A stretch of 24,802 nucleotides of DNA. Source: CAYNLY01 sp964398225. GTDB taxonomy: Bacteria > Pseudomonadota > Zetaproteobacteria > Mariprofundales > Mariprofundaceae. Made by a program: the position numbers and the translations under genes. Where the stretch lies: NCBI GenBank assembly GCA_964398225.1, contig CAYNLY010000020.1, positions 1 to 24,802 of the forward strand, read 5' to 3'. Positions 16,071 to 24,000 of this stretch are shown one piece after another. Under the pieces are notes generated by a model, which saw only the letters and a list, made by a program, of their open reading frames with translations, did not search any database and had not been told where the DNA came from. Each line of letters opens with the position of its first letter. Position 1 is the first letter of the stretch.

Positions 16071-17302
16071 TGTCCAAGCATGTCCCACTGATCGTCGGCC
16101 TCGACATTGGCACGAGCAAGATCGCCTGCATCGTCGCCGAGGCCGCGCCCGACGGCAAGATCGACGTCATCGGCATCGGCACGCACGCCTCCAAGGGGCT
16201 GCGCAAGGGCGTGGTCGTCAACATCGAGAGCACGGTCGAGTCGATCCGGCTCGCGGTCGAGGAAGCCGAGCTGATGGCCGGCGTGAACATCCAGTCGGTC
16301 TACGCCGGCATCGCCGGCTCGCACATCCGCGGCTACAACAGCCACGGCGTGGTCGCGACCAAGAACGGCGAGGTGACCCAGGAGGACGTGGACCGCGTCA
16401 TCGACGCCGCCCGCGCGATGAACATTCCGGCCGATCAGAAGATTCTCCACATCCTGCCGCAGGAGTTCATCATCGACGGCCAGGACGGAATCAAGGAGCC
16501 CGTCGGCATGAGCGGCGTGCGGCTCGAGGCGAGGGTGCACATCGTCACCGGCGCGGTCTCGAGCGCGCAGAACATCATCAAGTGCTGCAACCGCTGCGAT
16601 CTGGACGTGGCCGACATGGTGCTCGAGCAGGTGGCCAGCGCCGAGGCCGTGCTCGATCAGGAAGAAAAGGACATGGGCGTCGTGCTCGTCGACATCGGCG
16701 GCGGCACGACCGACATCGCGGTGTTTCTGAACGGTGCGATCACGCACACGGCCGTGATTCCGATCGGCGGCGACCACCTGACCAACGACCTGGTGATCGG
16801 CCTGCGCACCTCGGCCCGAGAGGCCGACAAGCTCAAGCGCAAGTACGGCGCCTGCATGACCTCGCTCGTCTCGCCCGAGGAGCAGATCGAGATTCCGAGC
16901 GTGGGCGGCCGCCCCCCCAGGCCGATGCCCCGACAAGTGATGGCGCAGATTCTGGAGCCCCGGGTCGAGGAGCTGTTCGAAATGATCAAGGGCGAACTGG
17001 AACGCTCCGGCTATCAGGAACTGGTGGCGGCCGGGATCGTGCTGACCGGCGGTTCCTCGCTGCTCGACGGCATGATCGAACTGGCCGAGGAGGTCTTCGA
17101 CATGCCCGTGCGGCTGGGGCGTCCCACCGGCGTCGGCGGACTCGTGGACGTGGTCTCAAGCCCCGTCTACGCCACCGGCGTCGGGCTCGTGCTCTACGGG
17201 CACCGCTACCGCAGCGAAACGAGCGCGTTCCGGGCCGGAAGCCCCGGCATGTTCGCAAAAGCATGGAAGCGCATGCGAAGCTGGTTCGGCGACACGGGCT
17301 GA
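16070..17302 (+). CDS. ftsA: Cell division protein FtsA
   Basis: This is a 410-residue actin-like protein. The phosphate-binding loops are GLDIGTSKIAC (10-20) and VDIGGGTTDIAVF (207-219), and LTGGSSLLDGM marks the adenosine site. The C-terminal stretch FAKAWKRMRSWFGDTG (395-410) is a basic amphipathic helix matching the FtsA membrane-targeting sequence. FtsA tethers FtsZ filaments to the inner membrane and recruits later divisome proteins. The ATG at 16070 overlaps the ftsQ TGA by one base (TGATG), with AGGGGGTG upstream. Longer in-frame starts inside ftsQ are shadows. The gene is followed by a 75-bp gap to ftsZ. Confidence 0.97.
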   Translation: MSKHVPLIVGLDIGTSKIACIVAEAAPDGKIDVIGIGTHASKGLRKGVVVNIESTVESIRLAVEEAELMAGVNIQSVYAGIAGSHIRGYNSHGVVATKNGEVTQEDVDRVIDAARAMNIPADQKILHILPQEFIIDGQDGIKEPVGMSGVRLEARVHIVTGAVSSAQNIIKCCNRCDLDVADMVLEQVASAEAVLDQEEKDMGVVLVDIGGGTTDIAVFLNGAITHTAVIPIGGDHLTNDLVIGLRTSAREADKLKRKYGACMTSLVSPEEQIEIPSVGGRPPRPMPRQVMAQILEPRVEELFEMIKGELERSGYQELVAAGIVLTGGSSLLDGMIELAEEVFDMPVRLGRPTGVGGLVDVVSSPVYATGVGLVLYGHRYRSETSAFRAGSPGMFAKAWKRMRSWFGDTG

Positions 17303-17309
17303 CCCGGCA

Positions 17310-17344
17310 CAGGAAGAGTTCCAGGAAGACCAGGAATGCAGGAA
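17310..17344 (+). repeat. Four CAGGAA repeats in the ftsZ leader
   Basis: CAGGAA occurs at 17310-17315, 17322-17327, 17331-17336 and 17339-17344, with spacings of 12, 9 and 8 bp, inside the 75-bp ftsA-ftsZ gap. The leader is purine-rich, lower in GC than the flanks and free of obvious stems. The ftsZ Shine-Dalgarno AGGAGG (17365-17370) follows. A role in ribosome loading or protein binding is only a guess. Confidence 0.6.
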
Positions 17345-17377
17345 GCAACATCAACAACCCAACGAGGAGGACACACC

Positions 17378-18532
17378 ATGGCAACACTGTATACGTTCGA
17401 GGACACGGCCGCCCAGGCGGCGAAAATCAAGGTCATCGGGGTCGGAGGCGGCGGCGGCAATGCGCTGAACACGATGATCTCGCAGAACCTGCGCGGTGTG
17501 GAGTTCATCGCCGCGAACACCGACGCCCAGGCGCTCGAGCGCAACAGGGCGGACATCAAGATCCAGCTCGGGCCGGACATCACCCGCGGACTCGGAGCGG
17601 GCGCGAACCCGCAGCTGGGACGCGAGGCCGCCGAGGCCGAGCGTGAGGCCCTGCGCGAACTGATGCTCAACACCGACATGGTGTTCATCACCGCCGGCAT
17701 GGGCGGCGGCACCGGCACGGGCGCGGCACCCGTGATCGCCGAGGTCGCCAAGGAGATGGGCGTGCTGACCGTGGCCGTCGTGACCAAGCCGTTCGCGTTC
17801 GAGGGCAAGCGGCGGATGAGCCACGCCGAGGCCGGCATCGCCGAGCTGCGCAAGCACGTCGATACGCTGATCACGATTCCGAACCAGAAGCTGATCGGCG
17901 CCGTGGGCAAGAACACCAGCATGCTCGAGGCCTTCCGGAAGGCGGACGACGTGCTCGTGCAGGCCGTGCGCGGCATCTCCGAGCTGATCACCCATACCGG
18001 CTACATCAACGTGGACTTCGCCGACGTGAAGGCGGTGATGAGCGAAACCCACGGACTGGCGATGATGGGCTCGGGGGTTGCCAGCGGCGAGAACCGGGCG
18101 CTCGAGGCGGCCGAGCGGGCGATTTCCTCGCCGCTGCTCGAGGACGTCGACATCCACGGCGCCAAGGGCATCCTCGTCAACGTCACCGGCAACGAGGACA
18201 TGACCCTGGCCGAATACGACGAGGCCGTCTCGATCATCCACAACATGGCCGACGACGATGCGAACATCATCTGCGGCATGGTCTACGACGCCGATGCCGG
18301 CGACGAGATCCGCGTCACCGTCGTCGCGACCGGGCTGTCGGGCGAGGCACCCGTTCGCGTCGTCAAGAATGAGCGCCGGACGGGCAGCACCCGCCCGGTC
18401 GTGCAGCCGCCGCTGCCGATCCACGGCGCGCCGTTCGGGGACGATGTCGCCGCCGCGGCCAACACGAAGACCGTGACCTACGACGATCCGGCGATCGACG
18501 TGCCCACCTTCCTGCGCCGGCAGGCGGACTGA
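17378..18532 (+). CDS. ftsZ: Cell division GTPase FtsZ
   Basis: The protein has 384 residues. The GTP-binding region includes VIGVGGGGGNALN (19-31) and the tubulin signature GGGTGTG (109-115). The T7 synergy loop is NVDFADVK (211-218). After a short linker, the C-terminal peptide DVPTFLRRQ is the conserved site that binds FtsA and other partners. FtsZ polymerises into the Z-ring that positions the divisome. The start at 17378 has AGGAGG 7 nt upstream, the strongest Shine-Dalgarno in the cluster. That fits the need for more FtsZ than its neighbours. The gene is separated from both ftsA and lpxC by real gaps, so independent translation is likely. Confidence 0.98.
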   Translation: MATLYTFEDTAAQAAKIKVIGVGGGGGNALNTMISQNLRGVEFIAANTDAQALERNRADIKIQLGPDITRGLGAGANPQLGREAAEAEREALRELMLNTDMVFITAGMGGGTGTGAAPVIAEVAKEMGVLTVAVVTKPFAFEGKRRMSHAEAGIAELRKHVDTLITIPNQKLIGAVGKNTSMLEAFRKADDVLVQAVRGISELITHTGYINVDFADVKAVMSETHGLAMMGSGVASGENRALEAAERAISSPLLEDVDIHGAKGILVNVTGNEDMTLAEYDEAVSIIHNMADDDANIICGMVYDADAGDEIRVTVVATGLSGEAPVRVVKNERRTGSTRPVVQPPLPIHGAPFGDDVAAAANTKTVTYDDPAIDVPTFLRRQAD

Positions 18533-18668
18533 GCCCGGGCCAGGGAGCCTTGCCAGGCGCCCCGCGTCTGGCAGCATGCGTGGCTGAGGAGCGCGTGCGG
18601 GATCGGCCCGCAACATGTGTTCCGGGTCACGGTTTTCGGATGCCGGGGCGCTAGCGTCGGCCGTGCAT

Positions 18669-18690
18669 GCCGGGCTCGAGACGGCCCGGC
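18669..18690 (+). promoter_or_regulatory. Hairpin in the lpxC leader (ftsZ-lpxC gap 18533-18705)
   Basis: GCCGGGC (18669-18675) and GCCCGGC (18684-18690) form a 7-bp GC-only stem with an 8-nt loop, ending 4 nt before the lpxC Shine-Dalgarno (AGGGGG, 18695-18700). It has no T-run, so it is not an intrinsic terminator. The rest of the 173-bp gap holds two weaker stems (18551-18573 and 18597-18611). I see no convincing promoter or open reading frame in it. Confidence 0.4.
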
Positions 18691-18705
18691 GCTGAGGGGG
18701 CGTGG

Positions 18706-19611
18706 ATGATAGCTCAACGAACGCTGGATCATTCGATTCGATGCAGCGGCATCGGCCTGCACTCGGGCCGCAAGGTCCGGCTTACGCTGCATCCGGCCGA
18801 GGCCGACAGCGGCATCCGCTTCGTCCGATCCGATCTCGGAGTGGAAATCCCGGCCCGGGCCGAGAACGTCGTGGACACCCGCCTGTGCACGACGCTCGGC
18901 GCAGGCAAGGCCCGGATCTCGACCGTCGAGCATCTGCTCTCGGCGCTGATGGGCCTGGGCGTGGACAACGCCGTGATCGAGGTGGACGGTGAGGAAATCC
19001 CGATCATGGACGGCTCGTCCGCGCCGTTCGTGTTCCTGATCCAGTGCGCGGGCATCCGCGAGCTGGACGCTCCGAAAAAGGTGATGCGGATCCTCAAGCG
19101 CGTCGAGGTCTCGGACGGCAACCGCCGCTGCGCGCTCTACCCCGCCTCGGGCTTCAAGGTGAGCTACCTGCTCGACTACGCGCACCCGATGCTCCGGAAC
19201 CGGCGCGTGACCGTGGACTTCTCGCGCCAGGCCTACACGCGCGAGATCAGCCGCGCGCGCACCTTCGGTTTCCTGCACGAGATCGAGGCCCTGCAGAAGG
19301 CGGGGCTGGCCCTTGGCGGATCGCTCGAGAACGCGATCGTGCTTGATTCCCACCGGGTCGTGAACGAAGGCGGCCTCCGCTACGCCGACGAATGCGTGCG
19401 GCACAAGATCCTCGATACGCTGGGCGATCTTGCGCTTGCCGGCCATCCCATCGTCGGCGCCTTCGAGGGCGAGCGCACCGGGCACGAAATGAACCATCGT
19501 CTGGTCAGCGCCCTGCTCGCCGATCCCGAGGCCTACCGCATCGAGACGCTGGCCGGGGAACGCGAAGCAAGCCCGATCGCGGAAGGCGAACCCCAGCCCC
19601 GTACCGTCTGA
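18706..19611 (+). CDS. lpxC: UDP-3-O-acyl-N-acetylglucosamine deacetylase
   Basis: The protein has 301 residues. MIAQRTL and SGIGLHSG (14-21) are the typical N-terminus. The zinc ligands are His76 (STVEH), His233 and Asp237 (RHKILDTLGD), and the catalytic His260 sits in GERTGHEMNH. LpxC is a cytoplasmic Zn amidase and catalyses the committed step of lipid A synthesis, which implies an LPS-bearing outer membrane. ATG 18706 is chosen because it matches the family start and has AGGGGG 5 nt upstream; an in-frame ATG at 18667 would add 13 atypical residues. The C-terminal tail (EASPIAEGEPQPRTV) is not like the hydrophobic FtsH degron of E. coli LpxC. The position after ftsZ is canonical. Confidence 0.97.
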   Translation: MIAQRTLDHSIRCSGIGLHSGRKVRLTLHPAEADSGIRFVRSDLGVEIPARAENVVDTRLCTTLGAGKARISTVEHLLSALMGLGVDNAVIEVDGEEIPIMDGSSAPFVFLIQCAGIRELDAPKKVMRILKRVEVSDGNRRCALYPASGFKVSYLLDYAHPMLRNRRVTVDFSRQAYTREISRARTFGFLHEIEALQKAGLALGGSLENAIVLDSHRVVNEGGLRYADECVRHKILDTLGDLALAGHPIVGAFEGERTGHEMNHRLVSALLADPEAYRIETLAGEREASPIAEGEPQPRTV

Positions 19612-19632
19612 GTTTTCCGTACTGAATCAGGT

Positions 19633-19659
19633 AAAAAAGGAGCCGTCCGGACCGGACGG
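19633..19659 (-). terminator. Rho-independent-type terminator of the tRNA-Ser/ffs unit (minus strand)
   Basis: On the minus strand CCGTCCGG (19659-19652) and CCGGACGG (19650-19643) are self-complementary around one base. They allow a stem of six or seven pairs with a small loop, followed by CTCC and six Ts (19638-19633). The hairpin uses bases that can instead close the terminal helix of the SRP RNA. Confidence 0.7.
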
Positions 19660-19751
19660 AACCGCAACGCGTCCACCGCCCGCTGCCGCTGCTTCCTTCC
19701 GGACCTGACGGGGTTCACGGGGGCCGACCGTGCGGGGCCCGACCCGGACGG
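19643..19751 (-). ncRNA. ffs: 4.5S signal recognition particle RNA (small bacterial type)
   Basis: On the minus strand the stretch GTCAGGTCCGGAAGGAAGC (around 19711-19691) is the near-invariant domain IV hairpin of SRP RNA. It binds Ffh and carries the GGAA tetraloop. The ends were set by pairing: the first 15 bases (19751-19737, starting CCGUCCGG) pair without a gap with the last 15 (ending CCGGACGG at 19643), counting G-U pairs. After a small internal loop, CCGCA pairs with UGCGG. This gives a hairpin RNA of about 109 nt, near the 114 nt of E. coli 4.5S RNA. With Ffh it targets nascent membrane proteins to the translocon. It lies 42 bp downstream of tRNA-Ser(GGA). Exact ends may differ by several bases or be set by processing. 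Confidence 0.9.
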
Positions 19752-19793
19752 CAATCTTCTCCCCACGCGCGTCTGCACCGGCGACGGGGAAAC

Positions 19794-19884
19794 TGGCGGA
19801 GAGAGAGGGATTCGAACCCTCGGTACCCTTTTGGGGTACACACGCTTTCCAGGCGTGTTCCTTCGACCGCTCGGACATCTCTCC
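19794..19884 (-). tRNA. tRNA-Ser(GGA)
   Basis: This is a 91-nt class II tRNA read on the minus strand. The acceptor stem GGAGAGA pairs with TCTCTCC, and CCA is encoded at 19796-19794. The anticodon loop is CTGGAAA with anticodon GGA (reads UCC/UCU). The T loop is GGTTCGAATCC, and the long variable arm contains GTACCCCAAAAGGGTAC. The long variable arm plus the anticodon define a serine tRNA. Confidence 0.97.
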
Positions 19885-19894
19885 GGGGGCCGCG

Positions 19895-19923
19895 ATGTTA
19901 CGGTGCGCACCTGCGGGCCGCAA
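19895..19923 (-). promoter_or_regulatory. Possible promoter for tRNA-Ser(GGA) and ffs
   Basis: On the minus strand TTGCGG (19923-19918) and TAACAT (19900-19895) are separated by 17 bp, and the expected start is a few bases before the tRNA 5' end at 19884. Matches to consensus are 3/6 and 4/6. The GC-rich bases after the -10 box resemble the discriminator of stable-RNA promoters. Read-through from the upstream tRNA is an alternative. Confidence 0.4.
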
Positions 19924-19961
19924 CCGGAGATCGGTGATGCTTGCGACGAACGGTCGGGAAA

Positions 19962-20054
19962 TGGCGGAGAGGGCGGGATTCGAACCCGCGTGGCGGTTTT
20001 ACCCGCCCAACCGATTTCGAGTCGGTGCCGTTATGACCGCTTCGGTACCTCTCC
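19962..20054 (-). tRNA. tRNA-Ser(CGA)
   Basis: This is a 93-nt class II tRNA on the minus strand. The acceptor stem GGAGAGG pairs with CCTCTCC, and CCA is encoded at 19964-19962. The anticodon loop is CTCGAAA with anticodon CGA (reads UCG). The T arm is GCGGGTTCGAATCCCGC, and the long variable arm contains GGCGGGTAAAACCGCC. It lies 42 bp after the accA stop and 77 bp before tRNA-Ser(GGA). The two acceptor stems are nearly identical, as expected for isoacceptors charged by one SerRS. Confidence 0.97.
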
Positions 20055-20071
20055 GTGACTGCGGGCGCCGA

Positions 20072-20100
20072 ACGCTAGTGCGCCCTCCTTCCTCCATCAA
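20072..20100 (-). promoter_or_regulatory. Possible promoter for tRNA-Ser(CGA), overlapping the accA stop
   Basis: On the minus strand TTGATG (20100-20095, 4/6 to the -35 consensus) and TAGCGT (20077-20072, 3/6 to the -10 consensus) are 17 bp apart. The tRNA begins 17 nt after the -10 box. The -35 overlaps the accA stop codon. The match is weak. Confidence 0.3.
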
Positions 20101-21059
20101 CCGCCTTCGGCAAACACGCCGAGGCGCCTGAGCCGCTCCCAGCGCTCGGCGAGCAGCCGGTCGAGCGGCTTGTGCAGCAGTTCGTCGAGGGCCTTCGAAA
20201 GGTGCTCGCTCATCAGTTCGGCGGCCGCCTTCGGGTTGCGGTGCGCGCCCTCCTTCGGCTCGTCGATGATGCCGTCGATGAGTCCGAGCTCAAGCAGGTC
20301 GCTTGCCGTCGGTTTCAGCGCCTCGGCCGCCTCGGGCGCATGTTTCCGGTCGCGCCAGAGGATCGCCGCGCATCCCTCGGGCGAAATCACCGAGTAGGTC
20401 GCGAAACGCTGCATGAAAAGCCGGTCGCCGACGCCGATCGCAAGCGCGCCGCCCGAGCCGCCCTCGCCGATCACCGTGCAGACGACCGGCACCCGGAGCG
20501 CGGCCAGGCATTTCAGGTTGCGGGCGATTGCCTCGCTCTGGCCGCGTTCCTCGGCGTCGATCCCCGGCCAGGCGCCCGCGGTGTCGATGAAGGTCATCAC
20601 CGGAATCTCGAAACGCTCGGCCAGCTGAAACAGACGGAGCGCCTTCCGGTAGCCCTCGGGGCGGGGCATGCCGAAGTTCCGCTTCAGTTTTTCCTTCGTG
20701 TCGCGGCCCTTCTGATGCCCCACGACCATCACGGTGTGCTCGTGGAAACGCGCTAGCCCCCCGACGATCGCGCCGTCGTCGGCAAAGGCGCGGTCGCCGT
20801 GCAACTCCTGGAAGTCGTCGAACATCAGCGGAATGTAGTCGAGCAGATAGGGCCGGTCCGGATGCCGGGACAGCTGGCAGATCTGCGCGCGTGTGGCCTT
20901 GGCATAGATTTGTTCCATCAGCTTGTCGCGCTTGGCCGTAAGCCGCGCCACCTCCTCGGCGATGTTGACGCCCGAGTCCTCCCCCATCGACTTGAGCTCC
21001 TCGATCTTCGAGGTCAGCTCGCCGATCGGCCGCTCGAACTCCAGATAAGTATAGGCCAT
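20097..21059 (-). CDS. accA: Acetyl-CoA carboxylase carboxyltransferase subunit alpha
   Basis: The protein has 320 residues, like E. coli AccA (319). The N-terminus MAYTYLEFERPIGELTSKIEEL is family-typical. The crotonase-like carboxyltransferase core contains VGHQKGRDTKEKLKRNFGMPRPEGYRKALRL (113-143), FIDTAGAWPG (157-166) and GEGGSGGALAIGVGDR (198-213). AccA and AccD form the heterotetramer that moves the carboxyl group from biotin to acetyl-CoA, giving malonyl-CoA for fatty acid synthesis. GGAGGG lies just before the ATG at 21059; an upstream in-frame ATG at 21140 overlaps dnaE and adds 27 unlikely residues. It starts 13 bp after the dnaE stop, and the dnaE-accA pair is conserved in many gammaproteobacteria. 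Confidence 0.97.
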   Translation of the reverse strand: MAYTYLEFERPIGELTSKIEELKSMGEDSGVNIAEEVARLTAKRDKLMEQIYAKATRAQICQLSRHPDRPYLLDYIPLMFDDFQELHGDRAFADDGAIVGGLARFHEHTVMVVGHQKGRDTKEKLKRNFGMPRPEGYRKALRLFQLAERFEIPVMTFIDTAGAWPGIDAEERGQSEAIARNLKCLAALRVPVVCTVIGEGGSGGALAIGVGDRLFMQRFATYSVISPEGCAAILWRDRKHAPEAAEALKPTASDLLELGLIDGIIDEPKEGAHRNPKAAAELMSEHLSKALDELLHKPLDRLLAERWERLRRLGVFAEGG

Positions 21060-21072
21060 ACGTCCCTCCGCT

Positions 21073-24000
21073 TCAGCCGCCCGGGCGGCCTCCCCGGCGC
21101 GCTCCGGCCGCTCGCTCGGGCCGCCACGGTCGGCAGGCAAGCCGGATTGCGTCCGCGCCGAAGCGCGCCTCGAGCTGCACGCGCAGCTCCTCCGACCAGC
21201 GAATGCAGGGTTCGGTTCTCAAGCGCGCGAGGCTACCGTCGGGCAGACGCACATGAAACCGGAGGCAGGCCGGACCGCCGCTGGCCAGAGACTTCAGCCG
21301 CGCCAGCGTCACCTCGTCCCAGGCAATGCTCGATGCCTCGATTGTGATTTCGCGGACGAGTTCCGGCAGCAGCTCGTCCACCGCCGCGACCGCCTCGGCG
21401 ATCAGCGCGGGCTCCCCCCGGGAGCGGTCCACCCGCGCGGCCACCAGAAGCGGCTCCTCGCGGGCAAGCAGCTCGGCGCACTCGCTGTAGAGGCTGGCGA
21501 ACACGATCAGATCGCAGCCTGCGTGCATGTCCTCGACGCGGGCAAAGGCCATCGCCCCGCTTTTGCCCTGATGACGGCGCACGCCGGTCACGCATACCGG
21601 AAAGATGCCCTCAGCGCCGTCGGGCATCTCGGCGACCCTGCCCAGATGCGCCGTGCCCAGCCCGTCGACGCCGGCAAGCCGCGCCTCGAGCGGATGTCCG
21701 CTCAGGTAGAACCCCAGCGCCTCGCGCTCGGCATGCAGGCATTCGCCCGGGCTCCAGGGCGGAACCTCGGGAAACAGCGCGGACGAATCGGGCTCCGCCG
21801 CTTCGCCGAACAGCGCGGCCTGCCCCATCGCATACCGCCGGCGCCGCCCGCCCAGAAGCTCCAGCGCCCGCCCCAGTCCCTCAAGCGCGGCATGCCGCTC
21901 GGGGATCAGTCCGTCGAGGGCGCCCGCCCGGATCAGGGCCTCCAGAATGCGCTTGTTCAGGACCCGATCCGGCGCGCGCAGCACGAGATCCTCGAAATCG
22001 CGGAACGGCCCGTGCGCGTTCCGCTCGTCCACCAGCGCGCGGATCGCCGCCTCGCCGACGCCCTTGACCGCGCCCAGCCCGAAGCGCAGCGCCGCTCCCT
22101 CGGGCCGGAACTCCCAGTCGGAATGATTGATGTGCGGCGGCAGAACCTCGATGCCCATCTCGCGGCAGTCGCGCACGAGCGCGGCCACCTTGTCGCTGTT
22201 GCCCATGTCGCAGCTGAGCGTGGCGGCCATGAACGCCAGCGGATAATGCGCCTTGAGGTAGGCGGTCTGATAGGCGATCAGCGCATAGGCCGCCGAATGC
22301 GACTTGTTGAAGCCGTAGCCCGCGAACTTCTCCATCAGATCGAAGATCTGCTCGGCCTTGTCCTCCGGCACCCGGCGCTTGCGCGCACCCTCCATGAAAA
22401 TTTTGCGCTGCCGGGCCATTTCCTCGGGCTTCTTCTTGCCCATCGCGCGCCGCAGCATGTCCGCCTGCCCGAGCGTGTAGCCCGCGAGCACCTGCGCGAT
22501 CTGCATCACCTGCTCCTGATAGAGGATGACGCCGTTCGTCTCCTTGAGAATCGGCTCGAGCTGCGGAAGCGGATAGTCGATCTGCCGGCGGCCGTGCTTG
22601 CATTCGATGAAGGTATCAACCATCCCGGACTCGAGCGGACCCGGCCGGTAGAGCGCGACGAGCGCAATGATGTCCTCGAAGCGGTCGGGCTTCATGCGCA
22701 CGAGCAGTTCGCGCATGCCCTGGGACTCGACCTGGAACACGGCCCCCGTCTGCCCGCGCGAAAGAAGCGCGAAGGTGGCCTCGTCATCGAGAGGAATCCT
22801 CGCAATGTCGAAGTTGCGCTCGCGCTCGTTTTCCGCATGGTCGCGGATCAACCGGCAGGCCATGTCGATCACCGTCAGGGTCTTGAGGCCCAGAAAGTCG
22901 AACTTGATCAGCCCCACCTTCTCGACATGGGCCATGTCCCACTGCACGACCTTGCCTTCCTCGCCCGGCAGCCGGAACAGGGGCGCCGTCTCGATCAGCG
23001 GCTCGCGGCCGATGATGACGCCCGCGGCATGCTTGCCCGCGTTGCGGTGCCGGCCCTCGAGGCGCTTGGCAAGCTCGAACAGATCCTCGACCTCCCGGTC
23101 CTCCTTGACCAGGCGCTTAAGCCGCGGCTCCTCTTCGAGCGCCCGCTCGAGCGTGATCTTCAGATCGTTCGGGATCAGCGCGGCGATCCGGTTCACCTTG
23201 GCCAGATCCATGCCCAGCGCCCGGCCGACATCGCGAACCACCGCCTTGGCCTTCATCGAACCGAAGGTGATGATCTGCGCGACCTTCTCCTCGCCGTACT
23301 TCCCGGTCACGTAGCGGATCACTTCCTCGCGCCGGTTCATGCAGAAGTCCACGTCGAAATCCGGCATCGAGACGCGCTCCGGATTCAGGAATCGCTCGAA
23401 CAGCAGGCCGTAGCGGATCGGATCGAGATCGGTGATCTTGAGGCAGTAGGCGACGAGCGAACCCGCGCCCGAGCCCCGGCCGGGGCCCACCGGGATGCCC
23501 TGTTCCTTGGCCCAGCGGATGAAGTCGCTGACGATCAGGAAATAGCCGGAAAAGCCCATCGAGACGATGACCTCGAGCTCGTATTCCAGCCGCTCCTCGT
23601 ATGCCTTGCGCTCGGCCGAGGGACTGCCCGCAACGATCGCCGGCCAGCGCTCGGCAAGCCCCTGGCGTGCCTGATGGCGGATGAAGTCGTCCAGGTCCAT
23701 GCCCTCGGGCGGCTGGAAATCCGGCAGCTGATATTCCCCGAAGACCAGATCGACGTTGCAGCGGTGGGCGATGTGCAGCGTGTTCTCGACGGCCTCGGGA
23801 AGATCGCGGAACAGCTCCTCCATCTCCTCGGCCGTCTTCATCATGTGTTCGGGCGTGAAATGGCCCTCGACGTCATCGTGGATCGTCCGGTTCTGCTGGA
23901 TCGCGCGCATCGCCTTCAGCGCCTCGAAGTCGGACCGGTCGAGAAAATGCACGTCGTTCGTGGCCACGAGCGGAAGGTCGAGCTCGTGCGCAAGCCGCAC

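Noticed and set aside
18551..18573. Hairpin TGCCAG...CTGGCA after ftsZ considered as a terminator
   Set aside because: The stem is only 6 bp and no T-run follows, so it is not a convincing intrinsic terminator.
19533..19923. Small minus-strand frames across the tRNA-Ser and SRP RNA region
   Set aside because: They translate structured RNA genes; translations of tRNA-Ser DNA commonly appear as spurious proteins.
19730..20131. Plus-strand frame with motifs such as AEREGFEPSVPFWGTHAF
   Set aside because: This is the antisense of the two tRNA-Ser genes, a well-known false gene type.
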